This document shows positions 56,453 to 64,000 of a stretch of 64,000 bases of DNA, in pieces. Source of the DNA: Echria macrotheca (taxonomy: Eukaryota > Ascomycota > Sordariomycetes > Sordariales > Schizotheciaceae); the NCBI GenBank assembly GCA_030411725.1, contig MU839833.1:744001-808000 (forward strand), written 5' to 3'. Positions within the stretch are counted from its first letter, which is position 1, and every line of letters begins with the position of its first letter. Under the pieces are notes generated by a model. That model was not told the origin of the DNA. It did no database searches and saw only the letters and a program-made list of their open reading frames with translations. The position numbers were made by a program, and so were the translations under genes.

Positions 56453-57224
56453 GTTTATTGTGTTTCTCTTCAACTGAGTAAAAACCGTAAAATAAAATGC
56501 CCGGATGAAAACCTCGTGTGAGAGAGTAATTGAACAGAAGTGGCCGATATATCCTCTCAGGGGGTTCTCCGGGTATAAGAGGTAGGCCCCGGAAGCGGGC
56601 AGCTGACCCGGTGATTTATCATCCACAGCTTCGGAGCTTGTATTCTAAAGATTCGGCACAGCCGTCCGGGCCGACGGACGGAGCGCGAGAGGGGCGAGGA
56701 CATGCGGGAGTGGGGCCCCGCTTTTGCCCGATCCAAGCAACCAAGCAAGCCGTCGTCGTAGGACACTCCTGACGTTCAGAATTCTTATGTCGAGCTCCCT
56801 CGGTTGGGAATGACATGGCAAATACGAAGGTCGGATGACGTGATTGTCCTGGTCCCCTCACCTTCTTCCCCTTTTCACTCTGATCCGTACATGAAGAAGT
56901 GTAGCCAAAGAGATGGGTTCCGCTATGTCTTAGCTCCATCGGAGGCCATACCCAGCTGACGCCGCAACCTAGAAATAAACTTAAGACCCCCAATTTTGTA
57001 TTGTCTTCGGATGCCATCATAATACAGCTTCCAGCAAACTACAGATACCCGCTGGCGTGCCCACCGCACACCCTATAACAACCCGCTGGTCATACACCAG
57101 ATACACATGCCATCGTCCCTGCATTGCCATGTAAAGCTATATCTAAGACGAACACATTGCGCTCCCTAAACGCCGCTTGACACATGTAGTGCCTTCTATC
57201 TTGTACAGAGAACACCGCGGACTG
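56453..57224. promoter_or_regulatory. Promoter region of the DOPA-dioxygenase gene and 3' flank of PEX20
   Basis: No gene recognised over about 770 bp. The left part should drive the minus-strand gene starting at 56452. Confidence 0.4.
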
Positions 57225-58265
57225 TTAAGATGGAGATATAGCCTCTTTATCCTCCAAAGTTTCTGCCGCCCGCTCCACGACCTCCCCGGTAGCAGCATCC
57301 ACAAAGTTAGGCCCGTCAACCACCACCTCATGATTCCCAATCCGGCGCATCAGCTCCAGAAACTGCGACTTCTTAAACTTTTCCGAGTCGTCAGCGGCCA
57401 TCGCGTCGACAATCGAGGAGGCCGCCTGAGCGAGCTGCTCATCCCCGCGGCGCCGTTGTTCCGTCGCTGTTTCTTCCGCTGTGGTCATCTGCTCTTGTTC
57501 CGTTGTTTCCAGTGCAACCGGCGCAGCGTCTACCTGCTCGCTCGTCTCGGCCCATTTCAATACCTCCTCCTTGAACTCCGTTTCGTCAAATTCCGCAAAC
57601 GCCTGGTTAAAGGTCTCTGCATCGATACCGCCTGCCAGCATCCCAGCTTGCTGTTGGAGGTGCAGAGCTTCCATGCCGATGAACGGCCCGGCCGTTGGTA
57701 TTTGCGAATTGTAAAGTGGTTGCGCCAGCGCTTGGGGTTGGTATTGATTGTATATTGACATGGGTTGGGGGAATCCATGTGTTGGCGCGGCGGCGTGTGC
57801 GGTATATGCTTGTGCAGGGTGTTGTTGGAAAGCTGGTGCCGGTTGGGAATGGACACCGGCGAAAGGAATGGCGGGAGCCGATAGCCCCTGCCGTATGTCG
57901 TTGAGGCGCATACCGGAGAACTCGTTAACCCAGGCCTCCGGGGCCGGGGCCGGACCTCGCGGTACGGCATGAAGGAGGCCGGTCGGGGGAGCAGCCTGCA
58001 TCATTGCCACCTCTTCCAATCCATGTGCGTGAAGTTGCTGGAACTCGGCAAAACTCTGGTTCGCGGCCGCAGGGGCTCCGGGTTGTGATCGGAAGGACTA
58101 GAGGGTATGTCAGCGTATGTCTTTCCGTGGCGGCGCAAGTTGGCTCACCTGGCTCGGGCCCGCAGCGCCGTTGACGAGGCGGTCTTGCTGGAGTGACCGG
58201 TCGCGGTCAACGTGACTGACGAGGCGCTTGGCCCCGTTCGACGGACCACATAGACTGCCTTCCAT
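57225..58265 (-). CDS. PEX20: Peroxin 20 (co-receptor for PTS2 peroxisomal import)
   Basis: Exons 58265-58149 and 58097-57225 (51-bp intron, GTGAGC...CTAG); 329 residues. Pex20 joins Pex7 to carry PTS2 proteins to the peroxisome in filamentous fungi and Yarrowia. Evidence: the N terminus MEGSLCGPSNG with the conserved Cys at position 6 (ubiquitination site needed for recycling), the RSLQQDRLVNG segment, one WxxxF motif (WVNEF, residues 95-99) for Pex14 binding, a Gln/Pro/Ala-rich middle, and a C-terminal Pex7-binding region with KFKKSQFLELMRRI and PNFVDA. The length is at the short end for fungal Pex20. It is transcribed divergently from sec13. Confidence 0.93.
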
Positions 58266-58837
58266 GGTGTGCTGCGCTTGTGTCGTTGTGTCCCTGCGGA
58301 TGTTCGGAGGAAGTCGAGTTGCTTGACGAGAAAAAGCCGAGGTCCCGGTTTACAGTGAGACCAGACCCGGTCTTTTGCGGAAGCAAAGAACCCCAAACTC
58401 CAAATCACAATCAAAATCTTTTTCGTGCAGCCCGAAGGTTTGCCTCGTGTCAGGTTCGATGCGGCCCGGAAGCCATGGCGTAGCCGGTCGCAAGACGCCG
58501 GTCGCGGTCTTTAAAGAGATTCCGAAGCTTGTGATCGAGGGCCGCCACCCGCGTCCTTGCTGTGGGGCTCGTGGGGTTGGCGGGGATCGGAGAATCGGTG
58601 GAATGGAGAAGTGGGGTCCGACAACAGACAGGGCAGGGGTCGGCTGCTCACCTAGGTGAGGCGCAGCTGGTGACAGCTCACCTTGAATTTCTTGCCAGGT
58701 GGACACACACAGGGGTAACAAAAGCTGGTCCCAAGTCTGGGTCTTTGGAACAACTCCAGGCGGGACCATCAGTGCAACACCACTTCCCGAAACTATTCTG
58801 TTGATACTCCTGCATCCATACCCATACACACGGCAAG
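58266..58837. promoter_or_regulatory. Divergent promoter between PEX20 and sec13
   Basis: This 572-bp gap lies between opposed start codons. A palindromic CACCTAGGTG lies at about 58650-58659. No TATA box stands out. Confidence 0.45.
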
Positions 58838-59945
58838 ATGGTACGTAATTGGGCTTTTCCTATCCGGCAAACAGTGGCTGACAGCGTGGTAGGCGGCAGG
58901 CGCCCAAGTCATCACCAACTCGGGCCACGATGACATGATTGTACGTTCCCCGGCCTTGATTGGCCCGCCCGACCCGGTCGGCGAGACGATTTCGAAGACC
59001 GCGCCATCGATCCTAACGTTGAGATAGCACGACGCAGTCCTCGATTACTACGGGCGGAGGTTAGCGACGTGCTCGTCGGACCGGACCATCAAGATCTTTG
59101 AGATAGAAGGCGAGACACAGCGGCTGACCGAGACGCTCAAAGGGTACGCTCCTTCTGTCGGCGTCTTGTACGGGGATAACTAAATGGAGAGAAATAGGCA
59201 CGACGGCGCGGTGTGGTGCGTGTCGTGGGCGCATCCCAAGTACGGCAACATCCTGGCGAGCGCGGGCTACGACGGCAAGGTGTTGATCTGGCGTGAACAA
59301 GGCGGCAGCTGGCAGTGCATCTTTGATTTTGCACACCACAAGGCGAGCGTCAACATCGTGTCGTGGTCGCCGCACGAGGCAGGCTGCCTGCTGGCCTGCG
59401 CGTCGTCGGATGGTAACGTTAGCGTACTCGAGTTCAAGGACAACGGCTGGGAGCACTCCATCTTCCACGCCCACGGGCTCGGCGTGAACTCTGTCTCATG
59501 GGCGCCCGCCACGACTCCCGGAAGCATCGTCAGCAGCAACCCGGGCCCCGGGTCCGCTGGGAACCGCCGCTTCGTCACGGGCGGGTCCGACAACCTGCTC
59601 AAGATCTGGGTGTTTGACCCGGCCGCCAACTCGTACAAGATGGAGCGTGAGCCGCTCGCCGGCCATACCGACTGGGTCCGCGACGTGGCCTGGAGCCCGA
59701 CGGTGCTGCAAAAGAGCTACATTGCCAGCGCCTCGCAGGACCGGACGGTGCGCATCTGGACCAGTGACGCTGCCAACCCGACGCAGTGGAATGTCAAGGT
59801 GCTTTCGTTCGAGGCGGCCGTCTGGCGCGTCAGCTGGTCGCTCAGCGGTAATGTGCTGGCGGCCAGCGGGGCGGACAACAAGGTGACGCTGTGGAAGGAA
59901 AACCTGAGGGGCGAGTGGGAGTGCGTGAAGACAATTGAGGAGTAG
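58838..59945 (+). CDS. sec13: COPII coat / nuclear pore WD40 protein Sec13
   Basis: Exons 58838-58840 (the ATG alone), 58893-58940, 59028-59143 and 59198-59945; 304 residues. Sec13 pairs with Sec31 in the outer COPII coat and with Nup84-complex members in the nuclear pore. The N terminus AQVITNSGHDDMIHDAVLDYYG, the CSSDRTIKIFE strand and six WD repeats ending in KVTLWKENLRGEWECV match the family throughout. The first exon is only the start codon, immediately followed by GTACGT; all later exons lack an upstream in-frame ATG before conserved sequence. Intron 4 has a GATAACTAA branch region. The length equals that of typical fungal Sec13. Confidence 0.96.
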
Positions 59946-60227
59946 AGAGGAAGACGTTGGTAGCTAATGATATGATGACTATTTTATGGCGTGTTGTCGC
60001 TGGATATACTAACGCGACAGACATGGCAATGTGTAGATAATGTGTCAGGGGTATTCGTGTGGTACCACATAAGAGTATCGAGTCTATAGGACGGTCTATA
60101 AACCGATCTTACTAAAGCCAAATATAATCCCATCACAAACGAAGTGGTATAAACACAAACTCCATCGCCCAGATCAACGATTCGCGCCGCTCATCACCAA
60201 GCCAGACAACTTCAACTGTTCCCAGAA

Positions 60228-61789
60228 TCAGGCAAGTACCATACCGCCTAGCACGACGGCCATGGCAATCCCCAGTCCGACCAGCGTCCTGCCGGCCGAG
60301 TTCTCGTTTCCAATCCCGCCTCCATTGCCGTTCCCACCACCATTACCATTCCCGCCCCCACCACCGCCGTTCCCATTCCCATTGCCGTTTCCGCCCCCGG
60401 CTTTCTGCAGCACGTAGATCTCACCAGTCGAGTCGCTCGTCATGAATATGCGTCCAGCGCTATCAAGGGCCAGCCCGACAGGTCGGAAGCAGCTCCCGGG
60501 ACAGGCCGACGTATCTTTGTTGGTCAGAACATCGACGGCAGCCGTTGTGCTCGAGCTTGGTTCCTTGGGCTCGCCTTTCTGGGAGTCGAAGGCAAGTGAG
60601 ACAAGTCTGTAGCCTGCTGGCTGGTCGCGGTTCCTATCCCTCATTAGTTACCAGCTCCAGTTGGACAAAAGAAGAAAGGGAGGGAAGACATACCACGACC
60701 CATGCATGGTAACATACGCCAGATCGCCGGCCTTGTCAAACTTGATATCCAGCGGCGCCACGTGAGCCTGGAAGGTCAACCTCGGCGCGACAAAGTCGTT
60801 GGCACACTGGGCATCGCCGATAGCACCCTGCGGATCGAGAGAGAACTGGCTGCCGACGGGCATCGAGCCACGGTTCGGGATATCCGTCGACCAGAGCGCA
60901 AAACAGTGTGGATAGCCAAAGTTTTTGCCCCTCGGGGAACCCGTCGAGTTGAGCGAGCCGTGAAAGTTCATCTCCTCGCCCGGGTTGTCCTGGTGGATGT
61001 CCTGGCCCAGGCGCTTGATCTGGTCCGCGCTGTTCTCGACCGTGTAGATGCCGCCCGTGACGGGATGCTCGGCTACGCCGACCGAGTTCCGTAGGCCCCA
61101 GGCTAGAGTGAAGCCATCGGTTGGGTAGTTGTAGATGCTCGACGAGCTGAGGGCCGACAGGTTGAAGGCGCGCAGCTGCGAGATGCCTGTCGACTCCTGG
61201 GCGGCCAGGTCATCCAGGTTGTCGCCGCTGCCGCGGGATACGAGCAGAAGATCTGGCACTTTACGCGACAGGAGGAGGGTGCGCGTGACGTGGTCCGAGT
61301 TGGTCATGTTCTGGATCAGGGTCCGCTGGTTGGACACAGTGGCCGTGTCTGGATCGTAGGCCCAGCTAAACACCTTATCCGAGGATGAGGCATACAGAGT
61401 CTTGCCATCCTGGGAGAGTTCGATGCCATGGTTGAGCTTGCATGGGTTAGTGTCGTTTTGATGAAAACAATGGGGTAAGTACTCACATCTGGGTTGTTTA
61501 TGAGGGTCTTGCCGTCACCGACGGCAATACAGGTCGCCCCATCGTCGGAGGAGAAGGTGAAGTGGGTGATGCCCTTGTTGGATTCGACCACCAGCAAGTT
61601 CTTGTTCTGGTCAAACAGGATGCTGCGCGGCCGTGATAGGCCGCCCAAGATCAGCCGGGCGCTGTATCCAGAGGCTACCACCGGGGCAGGATATGAGGAC
61701 TTGAGGTTGACCGAACAGCCCTGGGCCGTGACATGTTGAGGGTGGAGCAGCAGCAGCACCGCGGTTACCACTTGGATAAGCAGATGCAT
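60228..61789 (-). CDS. Sorbosone/glucose dehydrogenase-like beta-propeller enzyme (AA12-like), GPI-anchored
   Basis: Exons 61789-61487, 61436-60694 and 60633-60228; 483 residues. A signal peptide (MHLLIQVVTAVLLLL) and a C-terminal hydrophobic segment after a Gly/Asn spacer (residues about 415-483) indicate a secreted, GPI-anchored or wall-linked protein. The propeller shows family landmarks: NHGIELS with the His that acts as base in soluble PQQ glucose dehydrogenases, then LRNSVGVAEHP and TGGIYTVENSAD, a GEEMNF strand, and HGSWNRDQPAGYR. Such enzymes oxidise aldoses or 2-keto sugars with pyrroloquinoline quinone and can feed electrons to lignocellulose-degrading oxidases. Substrate and cofactor are inferred from the fold only. 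The Gly-Asn repeat (about 60325-60405) is a low-complexity tract likely to vary in length. Confidence 0.88.
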
Positions 61790-62440
61790 CGTGGTGTGGT
61801 TATCTATCCCTTATCTCCGGTCTGCGATTGACTTTCATGCCAAATCAAGCCGGTTCACAGAACAGACGAGAAGGACTTCATATACAATAACGTTAAACGA
61901 GTATTCCGCAAAAAAGACAAAAGCAATCGTCGTCGTCAGCCGAGGAGCCCCCAGGGTGAGGGTGTGGTCGAGGATTGGATCCAGGTTTCACTGGGCCTGC
62001 CAAGATGCATCAATCGACGGCCCGCCGAGGGCGTTTCCATTCGACTGCGACCATCATGCGCGTACGCTGCTGCATTGGCTTCCTTTTCGAGACGGTGATG
62101 TCATGGGAACTTTGAGCGCAATTGGACATTGACGGCTTGGCAAATTGGCAACCATCGCGATCGACCCTAACCCTGCGTTCGACTTACACCATCAAGACCA
62201 CCCTTTTGCATTTTATCGGGTCGCTTGTACTTACCGACAGTGCGATAATAGGCACTAAACAGAGACCGAACAATTCAAAAGTCTGGAGACATTGACAGAT
62301 ATTGAAGGGGCGAGATAGGGGTAGATACACTACATAGGTATCGTCCTAGGTCGAAGACAACTTACACGTCGAGTTCCAGGTTGCAAGGCCAGGGGTAACA
62401 GACGGGATAGCAACATGCATGTACAACATCAAAGTTCCCC
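61790..62440. promoter_or_regulatory. Promoter region of the sorbosone dehydrogenase-like gene and 3' flank of the aldolase gene
   Basis: No gene recognised. A telomere-like CCCTAACCCTG occurs once at about 62165, without further repeats. Confidence 0.4.
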
Positions 62441-63807
62441 CTAGTCCAAAGACCGCTCAATCTCAGCCACCTCAGCCATAGCCTCCCGAATAGCCCTCTT
62501 CGCTTCGTCACTCAGAGGCAGATACGGCTTCCTCGGCCTCATCAGCTCCTCAGCACCCTCAATCCCCGCCCTCGGCCCCGTAAACAAACTGGCCGCGTAC
62601 TTCACTGCCGCCACCCCACCCGCCTTGACAGCCTGCTCAGCCAGTGCCGCCTTGCGATGCAGCACCAGCGCTTCCGTAGTCTTCCCCTCGTGCCACAGCT
62701 TGTACACCTTCACAATAGTCCGCGGAAATACATTCGCAAACGCCGCGATACATCCCGCGCTGCCCACGGCAAGCCCGCCGATGAGGAAGTCGCTTTGCCC
62801 GCCAAATACGCTGAACCGGTCGGCAGGTAGCTGGGCAGCCAGCCTCGTGATTTTGGCCACGGATCCGCACGTGAGTTTGACGCCCACTACGCGGCCCTCG
62901 TTCGGCCCGCCGGCGAGACGGGCGATGGTGGCGCTATCGAGGTCGACGCCGTTGCAGACACCGGGGAAGTTGTAGATGACGGTGCCCATGCCTTGCTCGG
63001 CGGCCAGCTCGGCCACGTCGGTGAAGAAGCTGTCGATGACGGCGGGTGTGGTCGCTTTTGCGCCGAAGTAGGCGGGCGGTAGGACAAGAATGTAGTTCTG
63101 TTGTACGTGTTAGGGGGGGTTTAGATGAGCCTTGAGTGTTTGACAGAAGGTAAGGATAATGAGAGCGTAAGAGAAGACGCTGATGAAACCCCCCTTGAAG
63201 TGGGCATAAAGTACGAAGCAGATCCAATAAGACACTCCCATAATAGAAATGGAACAGGTCGAGAGAGAAAGTCAAACTCTAAGCAACAAAAAATGAATTG
63301 AGGAATACTGGACGAGACTCAGACCGAAACAACTGAGAGCTCACACCCACAACTTGAGCAAAACACACACCAAACCCAACTCATACAACACACCTGATCC
63401 CACCACTCCCCCCCCCCCCCAAAAAGCAAACAAAGCATCAAAACACAACAGCAAAATGAGAGAAAGAGAAAAACGAGACTCACAGCCCCCTCCGCCCCAG
63501 CATCTTCAATAAACTCCCCAACCTGCCGAGTCGAATGGCCCCCAACACCAACCATCAAAGGAAACTCCTCCCCACAAACCGACCTCGCGCACTTTACCAA
63601 CTCCCTCCTCTCCTCCCGCGTCAACAAGAACGTCTCGGCATTCGTCCCCAGTACCACCAGGCCCGTGAGCCCCGTCCCTCTCAAATAAGAAAAATACTTA
63701 GCCTGCTCGCGGAAGTCGATCTCGTCCCTCGCCGGATCAAACAAAGTGACAGCGGGACACCAGACTCCCCTCGGCGGGACGGCGGGAACTTGTTTATTTT
63801 CCGACAT
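62441..63807 (-). CDS. DHDPS-family class I aldolase (2-keto-3-deoxy-galactonate / 4-hydroxy-2-oxoglutarate aldolase-like)
   Basis: Exons 63807-63484 and 63097-62441, separated by a 386-bp intron; 326 residues. The family forms a Schiff base between pyruvate and a lysine. Seen here: GTNAET in place of the GTTGE loop, the catalytic Tyr in VIYNFPGVCNG, the Schiff-base Lys in VVGVKLTCGS, and FGGQSDFLIGGLAVGS near the C terminus. The NFPGVCNG and GGQSDFLIGG stretches resemble fungal L-threo-3-deoxy-hexulosonate aldolase (last step of D-galacturonate breakdown), but paralogues with other substrates are common in fungi. The upstream in-frame ATG at 63837 would add ten residues. The 160 bp beyond it are presumably promoter. 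Confidence 0.9.
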
Positions 63808-64000
63808 TTCTCGTGATGTTTCTCTCCTTTCTCTCACACTCTTTATGCCTTTCCTTTTTGGCGGCGTATTTCCCGTATTTCCCTATTTCTGTCTGTATGT
63901 GGTGTATTTGTATGGAATTTCAAGTATGTATAAAATATTGGGGAAGAAAGAAAAAGAGACAAGGGTCGCGGCTGAAACTTCAAAATGTCAAACGAGGTGG

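Noticed and set aside
62160..62176. CCCTAACCCTG resembling a telomerase RNA template or interstitial telomere
   Set aside because: Single imperfect copy; a Sordariomycete template would need a match one to two bases longer, and a telomeric tract would have several repeats.

Overview
The window is a 64 kb piece of nuclear chromosome from a filamentous ascomycete. The gene set points to a Sordariomycete, most likely in the Sordariales near Neurospora/Chaetomium. The reasons are short GT..AG introns (about 45-75 nt) with CTAAC/CTGAC branch points, fungus-specific genes (PEX20, a very long NOT4, a fungal C3HC/Rsm1 protein, an AA12-type oxidoreductase, a fungal muconate-cyclase propeller), GC-rich coding sequence and very long intergenic stretches. 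The species cannot be fixed from the sequence alone.

Layout. 0-4 kb: the C-terminal part of a copper-transporting P-type ATPase, then a two-exon C3HC zinc-finger (Rsm1/NIPA-like) gene. 4.2-4.5 kb: a minus-strand tRNA-Pro(UGG) with a 267-nt intron. 4.5-7.1 kb: intergenic DNA with an imperfect inverted repeat. 7.1-12.9 kb: NOT4, an E3 ligase subunit of CCR4-NOT, apparently with a 737-bp intron and a possible alternative C terminus. 13.7-14.6 kb: the 30 kDa subunit of complex I. 16.4-19.7 kb: a divergent aromatic-catabolism pair, an intradiol ring-cleaving dioxygenase and a (carboxy)muconate cyclase. 21.2-22.3 kb: a five-exon CIA30-domain gene. 28.7-29.5 kb: a bZIP transcription factor, isolated between a 6.4-kb and a 16.4-kb stretch with no recognisable gene. 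45.9-52.0 kb: the nuclear-pore basket coiled-coil protein MLP1/TPR. 52.6-54.7 kb: a membrane protein with three copies of a six-cysteine module, whose reading frame requires a 7-nt microexon. 55.9-63.8 kb is a dense block: a DOPA-dioxygenase-like gene, PEX20, sec13 (its first exon is only the ATG), a GPI-anchored-looking sorbosone dehydrogenase-like enzyme, and a DHDPS-family aldolase.

Most genes are unrelated housekeeping functions: mRNA turnover and export, respiration, nuclear pore and COPII, peroxisome import. The one clear functional partnership is the dioxygenase/cyclase pair, which shares a 1.06-kb promoter region and would catalyse consecutive steps from a catechol-type ring to a lactone. 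All exon-intron models were built by hand by matching splice signals, codon phase and family motifs. The spliced lengths all come out as whole numbers of codons. I found no CRISPR array, no intact transposase and no rRNA gene.
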